The notes under the pieces: model-generated
Databases searched by the model: none
The model's input: the letters and a program-made list of their open reading frames with translations, nothing else
What the model was told of the DNA's origin: nothing
Made by a program: the position numbers and the translations under genes
Assembly (NCBI GenBank): GCA_024636315.1
Contig: JAGXHJ010000060.1
Coordinates: 1 to 32,923 of the forward strand
Direction of reading: 5' to 3'
Source of the DNA: Methylophaga sp.
GTDB lineage: Bacteria > Pseudomonadota > Gammaproteobacteria > Nitrosococcales > Methylophagaceae
Length of the DNA: 32,923 nt
Shown: piece after piece, positions 25,848 to 32,923 of the stretch
Numbering within the stretch: position 1 is the stretch's first letter
Layout of the letters: every line of letters begins with the position of its first letter

Positions 25848-27479
25848 ATGAAGGCAGCTGAACTTTTTGTCCGTAGTCTTGAAAATGAAGGTGTAGAATT
25901 TATCTTTGGCATTCCAGGTGAAGAAAACCTCGATGTTATGGATGCACTACTAGACTCGAAGATTAAATTCATCACTACCCGCCATGAACAAGGGGCAGCC
26001 TTTATGGCTGATGTGTATGGCAGGCTAACGGGACGTGCCGGTGTTTGTCTCGCGACATTAGGTCCTGGAGCAACCAATCTAATCACCGGCGTTGCCGATG
26101 CTAATATGGATCATGCGCCGCTCGTTGCCATTGCAGGACAGGCCTCAACACACCGCCTACATAAAGAATCACATCAAGTGCTGGATCTAGAAGCAATGTT
26201 CCTACCCATCACTAAATATTCCACGCGTATTCTTAGTCCAGATGTTATTACAGAAATTGTCCGTAAAGCGTTTAAAGTAGCTCAAACTGAAAAAACGGGC
26301 GCCTGCTTTATCGAGTTTCCTGAAAACATAGCTGAAATGAACGTTGATGATGTGCCACTGCGAGTTAAACATGCCACCCCACCTGAGCCAGCTATCGAGA
26401 AAATTCAACGTGCGGCAGAACTTATCTCGAATGCTAAAAGCCCGATTATTTTGGCTGGTAACGGCGTCGTTCGTGCCCATGCATCACAGGCTCTGGCTGA
26501 ATTTGCTTTAAATTTAGGTATTCCTGTAGCCAATACCTTTATGGCGAAAGGTGTTATTCCATTCCATCACCCTAGCGCACTAGGCAGTGTTGGTTTGCAA
26601 TCTGGAGATTATGCTAACAGTGGCTTTGCCAATGCAGATGTCATTATCTGTATCGGCTATGACATGGTTGAGTATCATCCTTATCTATGGCATCCATCAC
26701 GAGATAGGACCATCATTCATATTGATGCTACCCATGCAGAAGTCGATGCTTATTACAGCGTTGTTTTAGGCGTAATAGGTAATATCAATCACAGCTTAAA
26801 TCGCATTGCCGCACTCAGCACACCCCATAAAGACAAAACCATGCGTACCTTACGTGATAGTTTAGTCACCGAAATGAAGCAACATCGTGATGATGTAGAA
26901 TTTCCTGTTAAACCACAGAAAATCATTTGGGATCTGCGCACGGCGATGGATTTAAAAGACATCGTGATTTGTGATGTTGGCGCCCATAAGATGTGGATGT
27001 CACGCATGTTCCGCTGTGAACATCCTAATACCTGCATAATCTCCAATGGTTTTGCTAGTATGGGTATTGCAGTGCCGGGCGCGATTGCCGCCAAGCTAGC
27101 CTACCCTGAACGCAAGATCGTTGCGGTTACAGGCGATGCTGGCTTCCTAATGAATTCACAAGAAATAGAGACCGCAATGCGGCTTAACATCGCCATCGTC
27201 ATCTTGATTTGGAACGATGCGAGTTATGGCTTAATTGAATGGAAACAACAAAATCAATTTGGCCGCACCAGTAATGTAAAATTCACTAACCCTGACTTTG
27301 TGCAGTATGCTCAAGCCTTTGGTGCAGTAGGCGTTAGAATTGAAGCTACAGAACAATTAATGCCTGAATTAAAAGCGGCCTTAGCACGTGATACAGTCAC
27401 CATCATTGATTGTCCCGTCGATTACCGTGAAAATCTTAAATTGACAGCCGCACTCGGCCAACTCACTTCAGCTAATTAA
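25848..27479 (+). CDS. Thiamine diphosphate-dependent acetolactate synthase, AlsS-like
   Basis: A 543-residue enzyme expected to join two pyruvates into 2-acetolactate with release of CO2. The start at 25848 has AAAGGA eight bases upstream; a TTG two codons earlier is too close. The N-terminal Pyr domain holds the activating Glu47 (TTRHEQGAAFMADVYGR). The C-terminal domain has the ThDP/Mg motif VTGDAGFLMNS followed by IWNDASYG. Stretches such as CIGYDMVEYHP, IIHIDATHAEVDAYY and GAHKMWMSRMFR are closer to the catabolic Bacillus AlsS than to IlvB, and no regulatory subunit gene (ilvH/ilvN) follows. No acetolactate decarboxylase gene is nearby, so the product may feed branched-chain amino acids or acetoin. 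Confidence 0.85.
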   Translation: MKAAELFVRSLENEGVEFIFGIPGEENLDVMDALLDSKIKFITTRHEQGAAFMADVYGRLTGRAGVCLATLGPGATNLITGVADANMDHAPLVAIAGQASTHRLHKESHQVLDLEAMFLPITKYSTRILSPDVITEIVRKAFKVAQTEKTGACFIEFPENIAEMNVDDVPLRVKHATPPEPAIEKIQRAAELISNAKSPIILAGNGVVRAHASQALAEFALNLGIPVANTFMAKGVIPFHHPSALGSVGLQSGDYANSGFANADVIICIGYDMVEYHPYLWHPSRDRTIIHIDATHAEVDAYYSVVLGVIGNINHSLNRIAALSTPHKDKTMRTLRDSLVTEMKQHRDDVEFPVKPQKIIWDLRTAMDLKDIVICDVGAHKMWMSRMFRCEHPNTCIISNGFASMGIAVPGAIAAKLAYPERKIVAVTGDAGFLMNSQEIETAMRLNIAIVILIWNDASYGLIEWKQQNQFGRTSNVKFTNPDFVQYAQAFGAVGVRIEATEQLMPELKAALARDTVTIIDCPVDYRENLKLTAALGQLTSAN

Positions 27480-27500
27480 ATAGATTTGAAGGTAAGCATA

Positions 27501-28007
27501 ATGAAAACACAGCATCGCAATATCCTATTAGCTCTCGCTTTAATAGTTGGCCTATTTGCTATTAACTGGCTAAATACTGGCTCTAACATGCGTCCCGAAC
27601 TTTCTTTCACCGATATTGACGGTCAGCAACATTCATTGAGTCAATATATTGGCAAACCGATCCTGCTCACTTTTTGGGCAACAGACTGTCCAGGCTGTAT
27701 TAAAGAAATGCCTGATCTGATCGCCTTGCATAAGCAATATACGGAACAAGGTCTTGTTATGATCGATGTGGCAATGGCTCACGATTCATTACATCATATA
27801 AGAGCGATGCGCGATGAACGAAAACTACCCTTTATTATCACATGGGATAATAAAGCTGAAATAGCCTTAGCTTTTGATAATGTCAGAGTGACACCCACAC
27901 ATTTTTTAATTGCGCCCGAAGGTGAAATTATCATGCGCAAAATAGGTAATATTAATATTGACTACATGCATGAAAAACTACAGAAAATGGGGTTTGTCAA
28001 AAGTTAA
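27501..28007 (+). CDS. Membrane-anchored TlpA/ResA-like thioredoxin-fold protein
   Basis: A 168-residue thiol-disulfide protein. The start at 27501 follows GAAGG at eight bases. An N-terminal hydrophobic helix (about 8-25, ILLALALIVGLFAINWL) anchors it, leaving the thioredoxin domain in the periplasm. The active site is CPGC (Cys63, Cys66) in FWATDCPGCIKEMPDL, and the cis-proline loop is RVTPTHFLI. Members reduce periplasmic disulfides, for example in cytochrome c maturation. It lies 21 bases after the acetolactate synthase gene in the same direction, so the two are probably cotranscribed, although no functional link is known. Confidence 0.87.
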   Translation: MKTQHRNILLALALIVGLFAINWLNTGSNMRPELSFTDIDGQQHSLSQYIGKPILLTFWATDCPGCIKEMPDLIALHKQYTEQGLVMIDVAMAHDSLHHIRAMRDERKLPFIITWDNKAEIALAFDNVRVTPTHFLIAPEGEIIMRKIGNINIDYMHEKLQKMGFVKS

Positions 28008-28027
28008 TGTCAATCTAGTTTCACATT

Positions 28028-28069
28028 AACTAAGCCTTATGGTATAAAGTTCGGCTTTGTAGTTTTAGT
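28028..28069 (+). terminator. Possible weak terminator before rpmB
   Basis: AACTAAGCC (28028-28036) can pair with GGCT (28053-28056) and TAGTT (28060-28064) with a 3-base bulge; TTTTAGTT follows. The stem is imperfect and the loop is 16 bases. Confidence 0.3.
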
Positions 28070-28097
28070 TGGGTGCAATTGGTACCCAGTATATAGT
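28069..28097 (+). promoter_or_regulatory. rpmB promoter
   Basis: TTGGGT (28069-28074), a 17-base spacer and TATAGT (28092-28097) form a strong sigma-70 promoter with the same -10 as lpp. The transcription start near 28104 leaves a leader of about 17 bases carrying AGGAG. Confidence 0.65.
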
Positions 28098-28120
28098 ATG
28101 TCCACCAGGAGCGATTTAAT

Positions 28121-28360
28121 ATGGCACGAGTATGTCAGGTAACGGGTAAACGCCCAATGGCTGGGAACAATGTTTCTCACGCCCACAACACAACAAGACG
28201 TCGGTTTCTTCCTAACCTTCACCCACACCGTATCTGGGTAGAATCAGAACAACGTTGGATTAAGTTATCACGTGTGAGCAATCACGGTTTACGCATTATC
28301 GACAAACGTGGTATTGATGCTGTATTAGTTGAAATCCGTGCCCGCGGCGAAAAAGTTTAG
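28121..28360 (+). CDS. rpmB: Large ribosomal subunit protein bL28
   Basis: A 79-residue basic protein of the 50S subunit. [24 protein letters not shown] and the final RARGEKV match E. coli L28 closely. Only one cysteine is present, so it is the zinc-free form. CAGGAG lies upstream. It is followed after ten bases by rpmG in the usual rpmB-rpmG operon. Confidence 0.98.
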   Translation: MARVCQVTGKRPMAGNNVSHAHNTTRRRFLPNLHPHRIWVESEQRWIKLSRVSNHGLRIIDKRGIDAVLVEIRARGEKV

Positions 28361-28370
28361 GAGATAAATC

Positions 28371-28526
28371 ATGCGCGATAAAATTAAATTAGTTTCATCT
28401 GCTGGTACTGGCCATTTTTACACTACTGATAAAAACAAACGTACTATGCCTGAAAAATTGGAAATGAAAAAATTCGATCCAGTTGTTCGTAAACACGTTA
28501 TGTATAAAGAAGCTAAAATAAAATAA
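28371..28526 (+). CDS. rpmG: Large ribosomal subunit protein bL33
   Basis: A 51-residue 50S protein found by direct translation. It begins [19 protein letters not shown] and ends YKEAKIK, matching E. coli L33 apart from a slightly shorter N-terminus. It has no cysteines, so it is the zinc-free form. AGGAG overlaps the rpmB stop codon. A good terminator follows at 28551-28575. Confidence 0.97.
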   Translation: MRDKIKLVSSAGTGHFYTTDKNKRTMPEKLEMKKFDPVVRKHVMYKEAKIK

Positions 28527-28550
28527 TCTTAGTTTTAAAACATAAATATT

Positions 28551-28575
28551 AAAACCTGCTTATGCGGGTTTTTTT
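28551..28575 (+). terminator. Intrinsic terminator of rpmB-rpmG
   Basis: AAACCTGC (28552-28559) pairs with GCGGGTTT (28564-28571), one G-T wobble, with a 4-base loop and a T-run. Confidence 0.88.
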
Positions 28576-28576
28576 A

Positions 28577-28605
28577 TGTCCGTCAATAAGCTATCATCAT
28601 ATAAT
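28577..28605 (+). promoter_or_regulatory. Promoter of the EAL-HDOD gene
   Basis: TATAAT at 28600-28605 is a consensus -10 box; the -35 region (TGTCCG at 28577-28582) is poor. The transcript would begin near 28612, 29 bases before the gene, with AGGG upstream of the ATG. Confidence 0.4.
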
Positions 28606-28640
28606 GCAAGACTGTAGTACACTTCGGATAAAGGGATATA

Positions 28641-29864
28641 ATGTCTGGTTCATTCTCCAATAATGCTCCCATAGTTGCCAGACAAGCAATCTTCGATAAA
28701 GATTTGAATGTCTATGCCTATGAGCTACTGTTTCGTAGCAGCAACAAACTATCAGTCTCGGGGGGCACGGATTCTTTCGGTGATGAAGCTACCAGCCGCG
28801 TAATCAATCATACTTTTCTGGAATTAGGCATTGAGCGTGTTATTGGAAATCATCTCGCTTTTGTCAATTTAACCCGTAAATTTATCTTGACCGATGATCC
28901 TCTACCATTTGCTCAAGATCGCGTCATATTAGAAATACTTGAAGATATAGTAGCTGATGATGAACTCATTGCTGCTACCCAAAAATTAGTTGATCAAGGT
29001 TACATTATTGCCTTAGATGATTTTGTCTTTGATGAATCCTTAAGACCATTAGTTCAATTAGCTCAGATCGTTAAAATTGACCTATTGGCCTTCAGTGAAC
29101 AAGCGCTTAAAGAACAGGTAACATTATTAAAACAAGAAAATGTCAAACTGCTTGCGGAAAAAGTAGAAACCCAAGAACAGTACCTTCTATGTAAACAATT
29201 AGGCTTTGATTATTTTCAGGGCTATTTTTTTAGTCGTCCCACCATTGTCGAAGGTCAAGCCATACCAGATAGCCAGCTTAACTTGCTTTCCATTATCACA
29301 AAACTACAAAACAACGATGTAGAGATTGATGATATTGAACAGTTGATCAGCCAAGATGTAGGTCTCACATATAAATTGCTTAGATTACTCAACTCTGCAG
29401 CCATAGGACTACCCAGAAAGATAGAGTCTATTAAACAAGCTCTTATTTTATTAGGCCTCAAAGCTATTAGAACATGGACAACATTAATTGCCCTTAATGA
29501 TATGAAATGTACTCCACCCGAATTAATGGCTAACACTCTTATTCGAGCTAAAATGTGTGAGCAGTTAGCCGCAGATTATAATTGCTCAGCTGAAACAGGA
29601 TTTTTAGTGGGTTTATTTTCAACTATTGACGCCATGTTATCGCATCCTATGCATAAGCTCTTAAAATCATTACCTTTAAATGACGATATCAAGCAAGCAC
29701 TGTCCGGTCGTCATGGGAACTTAGGGGATTTACTAAACGTGGTCATTCAATATGAACATGGTTTATGGGATGCAGTTGACACTAAACTAGTATCGCTGGA
29801 ACAGCTAGGACAGCATTACATAAATGCCACCGAGTGGACCATACAAACTCAATCGAATTTATAA
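28641..29864 (+). CDS. EAL-HDOD signalling protein (YuxH/CdgJ-like)
   Basis: A 407-residue cytoplasmic regulator. The N-terminal half (about 10-210) is an EAL-like domain with YELLFR in place of the EALxR motif, followed by FVNLTRKF, LEILEDI, ALDDFVF, VKIDLL, AEKVET and FDYFQGYFFS. The C-terminal half (about 212-400) is an HDOD domain: LISQDVGLTYKLLRLLNSAAIGLPRKIESIKQAL is diagnostic. EAL-HDOD proteins usually lack phosphodiesterase activity and act as regulators of motility or biofilm, as CdgJ does in Vibrio. Here several metal-binding positions of active EAL domains remain, so activity cannot be excluded. It ends seven bases before an ABC transporter operon. Confidence 0.92.
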   Translation: MSGSFSNNAPIVARQAIFDKDLNVYAYELLFRSSNKLSVSGGTDSFGDEATSRVINHTFLELGIERVIGNHLAFVNLTRKFILTDDPLPFAQDRVILEILEDIVADDELIAATQKLVDQGYIIALDDFVFDESLRPLVQLAQIVKIDLLAFSEQALKEQVTLLKQENVKLLAEKVETQEQYLLCKQLGFDYFQGYFFSRPTIVEGQAIPDSQLNLLSIITKLQNNDVEIDDIEQLISQDVGLTYKLLRLLNSAAIGLPRKIESIKQALILLGLKAIRTWTTLIALNDMKCTPPELMANTLIRAKMCEQLAADYNCSAETGFLVGLFSTIDAMLSHPMHKLLKSLPLNDDIKQALSGRHGNLGDLLNVVIQYEHGLWDAVDTKLVSLEQLGQHYINATEWTIQTQSNL

Positions 29865-29871
29865 ACATTTC

Positions 29872-30822
29872 ATGACGTCACCACCACTTCTTTCTGCACA
29901 ATCACTCTCCCACAATTACGGAACTCACCTTGCCGTAAACAATGTTAGTTTTGATATTTATAAAGGTGAGGTTTTAGGGTTCCTCGGTCCTAATGGTGCA
30001 GGAAAAAGTACTACCATGAAAATGCTCAGCGGCAATCTTGCACCCAATCATGGTCAAATAATGATTAATGGTTATGACTTATTAAGCCAGCCGAAACAAG
30101 CTAAAGCACACATCGGTTATCTGCCAGAACAACCACCACTTTACAAAGAGTTAACGGTTAAGGAATTTTTATATTTTTGTGCCAAAATCAATCTCATTCC
30201 CTCTAACAACATCAATTCGGCAGTCAACACCGCGATCGAACGCTGTGGTTTAGGTGATATGACCAAGCGCCTAATTGGTAATTTATCAAAGGGCTATCAA
30301 CAGCGTGTTGGCATCGCACAGGCCATTATTCATACACCTGCCGTGGTAATTCTTGATGAGCCTACCTCAGGGCTTGATCCTATTCAAATCCGAGAAATTC
30401 GCCATCTAATTCGTGATATCGCCACCGAACATAGTGTTATTTTATCGACCCATATTTTGCCTGAAGTGCAAATGTTATGTGACCGAGTACAAATCATAAG
30501 TCATGGTCACTTAATTTTTAATGACACCATCTCTGGTCTAAATAAACAGCGCCAAGCCTCCAACTTACTGTGTACATTACTTTCGCCACCACCATTGTTA
30601 GCATTGCAGCAAATTACTGGCGTTATAACTGTAGATAGATTAAATCCTACACAGTTCCGCTTACACTACCAACCCGATATTAACCCTACTGCTGAGCTGC
30701 TTAACCTCGCAGTAACTGAACAATGGCAATTAACTGAACTTATGCCCGAACAACATTCATTAGAAGATGTCTTTATGAATATCATTCAACAAGAATCAGT
30801 GACTGTGGGGCAGACAATCTAA
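29872..30822 (+). CDS. ABC-2 transporter ATPase (GldA-like)
   Basis: A 316-residue ATPase. The start at 29872 (MTSPPLL) is used because a longer frame overlaps the end of the EAL-HDOD gene. The Walker A motif GPNGAGKST is at residues 39-47, the signature is LSKGYQQRVG, and Walker B is VVILDEPTSGLDP; the switch His follows in ILSTHI. The C-terminal 80 residues form a domain typical of GldA-type ATPases. Its stop overlaps the start of the permease by one base. With the next two genes it forms a GldA-GldF-GldG-like set, named from Bacteroidetes gliding motility but also found in non-gliding gammaproteobacteria, where the substrate is unknown. Confidence 0.92.
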   Translation: MTSPPLLSAQSLSHNYGTHLAVNNVSFDIYKGEVLGFLGPNGAGKSTTMKMLSGNLAPNHGQIMINGYDLLSQPKQAKAHIGYLPEQPPLYKELTVKEFLYFCAKINLIPSNNINSAVNTAIERCGLGDMTKRLIGNLSKGYQQRVGIAQAIIHTPAVVILDEPTSGLDPIQIREIRHLIRDIATEHSVILSTHILPEVQMLCDRVQIISHGHLIFNDTISGLNKQRQASNLLCTLLSPPPLLALQQITGVITVDRLNPTQFRLHYQPDINPTAELLNLAVTEQWQLTELMPEQHSLEDVFMNIIQQESVTVGQTI

Positions 30823-31574
30823 TGTTTACGCTTGCTCGCAATGAACTTTACCGCTTATTTTTATCTCCCCTCGCATGGGTTATTTTGGCATTGTGTCAGA
30901 TCCTTATCGCCTATTTATTTTTGACCCATATTGATTATTTCATGCAACTTCAAGGCAAAATGTCGGCTATTCCAGGTGCGCCCGGTGTAACCGAACTCAT
31001 TGCGATACCTTTATTAAATAATGCGGCTACTATCTTATTATTAATTGCGCCACTGATCACAATGCGACTTATTGCCGAAGAACGTCGTAATAACAGTTTG
31101 CCCTTATTATTTTCCGCCCCACTTTCCATTCAACAAATTGTTTTCGGCAAATATCTAGGCACCCTGAGCTTTTTCATTATTCTACTAATACTAATCAGTT
31201 TGATGCCACTATCGCTGAGCTTAGGGGCAGATTTAGACTATGGCGTTATTGCCTCGGGGTTACTTGGTTTAGTCTTATTAGTAGCTAGCTTTACAGCCAT
31301 AGGCTTATTTTTATCCTCGCTGACGGCTCAACCGACTATTGCCGCAGTCACTACCTTTGCCACCTTATTTTTATTATGGATTATTGATTGGGCTGGCAAT
31401 ACACAAGTGACGGCGTCGACATCAGATCTATTCAGCTGGTTATCTTTATTAAGACACTATGAACCTCTATTGCAAGGTGAAGTGAACAGTAGCGACTTGG
31501 CCTATTACTTAATTATTATTGTGGCATTTTTAGTGTTAACTATTCGCCGACTTGATGCTGAACGACTCAATTAA
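30822..31574 (+). CDS. ABC-2 type permease (GldF/NosY-like)
   Basis: A 250-residue inner-membrane protein with about six hydrophobic helices. Typical features are ARNELYRLFLSPLAWVILA at the N-terminus, the segment APLITMRLIAEERRNNSLPLLFSAPLS, and LGLVLLVASFTAIGLFLSSLT. It is coupled to the ATPase gene by a one-base overlap and to the GldG-like gene by a one-base gap, so the three proteins are probably made as a complex. Confidence 0.9.
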   Translation: MFTLARNELYRLFLSPLAWVILALCQILIAYLFLTHIDYFMQLQGKMSAIPGAPGVTELIAIPLLNNAATILLLIAPLITMRLIAEERRNNSLPLLFSAPLSIQQIVFGKYLGTLSFFIILLILISLMPLSLSLGADLDYGVIASGLLGLVLLVASFTAIGLFLSSLTAQPTIAAVTTFATLFLLWIIDWAGNTQVTASTSDLFSWLSLLRHYEPLLQGEVNSSDLAYYLIIIVAFLVLTIRRLDAERLN

Positions 31575-31575
31575 A

Positions 31576-32923
31576 ATGAACATCACTCAAAAAATACAGC
31601 GCCAACTTAAACTACAAAACATCATTTTTTATATACTGGTGATTATTGTGGTTGCGCTATTAGCACAGCTCTCACTTAAAACAAATATCCGTAGTGATTG
31701 GACGGCAAACAACCGCCATAGCCTTTCCGATACCACCACCAATTTTCTAACTCAGCTTAATCAAACTATCACTATTCAGGCTTTCATCAGCCCAAGTAGC
31801 GAATATCGCCCTGCTTTAGAATCGTTGCTTACAAGCTACCAAAGTTATAATGCTCAACTAAATGTCAGCTATATCAACCCAGACTTCTCGCCCGACTTAG
31901 TTCGTGAACTCAAGATCCAACAGCAAGGTGAAATGGTTATCTCGCGTGGTGACAAACAAACACACGTCTTTGATCTCTCTGAGCAATCGTTAACTAATGC
32001 ACTCATCACCGTCTCACGGCAACAACAACAATGGCTAATTTTTATCGAAGGTCATGGTGAACGTAGCCCGCTTAATTCAGCTAATTACAACCTCAGTGTT
32101 TGGGGCGATCAACTCAAGCAAAAGGGCTTTAAATTCCTACCACTAAATTTGGTTGAAAATAATCAAATTCCTAATAATGCGACTGCCGTTGTGATTGCTA
32201 GTCCTGAAAGTGCGTGGTTGGATGGTGAAATTGATATCATCAAAGATTATGTTGCTAATGGCGGCAATTTACTCTGGTTAGCCGAACCAGATAGTAATCA
32301 ATTCTTAGCTAGACTAGCCGAACAACTCGAACTAGAATTTATACCCAGTATTGTTATAGATCCTAATGCCCAAAAATTTGGTATCAACGATCCACAATTT
32401 GTGTTGATTACAGATTATGCTAATCATCCTATCGGGCAGGCGACCTCGGGCGTAACGGTCTTCCCGCAAGCCATGGCCATCGAACAGATTCCAAATGACC
32501 ATGTTGATTGGGAATATCTGCCACTATTAACCACCCAAGCTAATGTCTGGAGTGAGACAACGCTCCCTAAGAAAGGAGCTGTACAACCTTTTGTTTTCAA
32601 TCTTGGTGATGATACTCAAGGTCCACTTAATATAGGCTATTTACTTTCACGCACAATGACCAAGAATGAAAAAAATACCGAACAACGCATCGCCGTCATT
32701 GGTGATGGTGATTTTTTATCCAACACCTATCTCGGCAACGGAAGTAATCTTGAGCTTGGGATGGCGACAATGAACTGGTTGGCTGGCGACGATGCGCTAA
32801 TCAGCATTCCGGTCAAAACCACCCTAGATAATCAACTAGAATTAAACCAAACTCAGTCCCTAGTTATAGGCATCGGCTTTTTAATTGTGATGCCTTTAAT
32901 ATTACTTGGCATTGGATTAAGCC
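31576..32923 (+). CDS. GldG-like ABC auxiliary protein, C-terminus cut by window end
   Basis: Open for 449 codons to the window edge. An N-terminal membrane helix (about 18-35, IFYILVIIVVALLAQLSL) is followed by a periplasmic region with RHSLSDTT and QAFISPSSEYR, then FIEGHGERSP, and DYVANGGNLLWLAEP, all typical of GldG/DUF4350-type proteins. A second membrane helix begins near the edge (SLVIGIGFLIVMPLILLGIGL). The protein is probably nearly complete. It starts one base after the permease stop. A DUF4340 gene often follows in this family and may lie beyond the window. Confidence 0.88.
   Translation, partial: MNITQKIQRQLKLQNIIFYILVIIVVALLAQLSLKTNIRSDWTANNRHSLSDTTTNFLTQLNQTITIQAFISPSSEYRPALESLLTSYQSYNAQLNVSYINPDFSPDLVRELKIQQQGEMVISRGDKQTHVFDLSEQSLTNALITVSRQQQQWLIFIEGHGERSPLNSANYNLSVWGDQLKQKGFKFLPLNLVENNQIPNNATAVVIASPESAWLDGEIDIIKDYVANGGNLLWLAEPDSNQFLARLAEQLELEFIPSIVIDPNAQKFGINDPQFVLITDYANHPIGQATSGVTVFPQAMAIEQIPNDHVDWEYLPLLTTQANVWSETTLPKKGAVQPFVFNLGDDTQGPLNIGYLLSRTMTKNEKNTEQRIAVIGDGDFLSNTYLGNGSNLELGMATMNWLAGDDALISIPVKTTLDNQLELNQTQSLVIGIGFLIVMPLILLGIGLS

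Noticed and set aside
28074-28086. Operator formed by TGGGT/ACCCA in the rpmB promoter spacer
   Set aside because: Only five bases pair and the centre is asymmetric, so chance is as likely.

Overview
The window is an AT-rich chromosomal segment from a gammaproteobacterium. Evidence for this is the divergent gatC/mreB arrangement, the cell-wall cluster running on into dat-ybeD-lipB-lipA, an Lpp/OprI-type lipoprotein, BamD, the complete EF-P/EpmA/EpmB set and cysteine-free L33. A Tat-exported flavocytochrome c sulfide dehydrogenase-type flavoprotein and a short 'Gram-positive-like' citrate synthase hint at a sulfur-oxidising or methylotrophic relative, but the genus cannot be named from sequence alone. 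Almost every gene is a recognisable core gene. Apart from the start of an insertion-sequence transposase at the left edge there are no mobile elements, no tRNA or rRNA genes and no CRISPR array. No stretch of more than 300 bases lacks a gene or a described signal.

Layout. 1-44 is the N-terminus of an IS982-like transposase with a hairpin abutting its start codon. 294-2997 (minus) holds typA and suhB. 3231-5714 is an envelope group: the lipoprotein lpp, a convergent L,D-transpeptidase of the kind that ties such lipoproteins to peptidoglycan, and bamD. 5762-8389 is an EF-P module: efp-epmA on the minus strand and epmB divergent from it. 8386-9552 (minus) is citrate synthase. 9712-23811 (minus) is a 14-kb block of co-directional genes reading mreB, mreC, mreD, mrdA, rodA, mltB, rlpA, dacA, dat, ybeD, lipB, lipA, a fccB-like gene and a PilZ-like gene. 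It carries most of the elongation machinery of a rod-shaped cell, then lipoate synthesis, then two accessory genes.

23933-25767 (plus) is gatC-gatA without gatB. 25848-28007 is an AlsS-type acetolactate synthase followed by a TlpA-like membrane thioredoxin. 28121-28526 is rpmB-rpmG. 28641-29864 is an EAL-HDOD regulator. 29872 to the right edge is a GldA/GldF/GldG-like ABC-2 transporter set whose last gene is cut by the window end.

The most unusual points are these. (1) mreC: the conserved N-terminus can only be reached from a non-canonical ATC codon, and a strong intrinsic terminator lies between mreB and mreC. Together these suggest that MreB is made in excess over the rest of the elongasome. 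(2) A boxA-like sequence and hairpin sit in the suhB leader. (3) Two accessory genes, a Tat-exported sulfide dehydrogenase-type flavoprotein without its cytochrome subunit and a degenerate PilZ protein, are appended to the lipoate end of the cell-wall operon. (4) A perfect dyad flanks the promoter-like sequence of the acetolactate synthase gene. No wholly new multi-gene system is evident; the novelty lies in regulation and gene arrangement.
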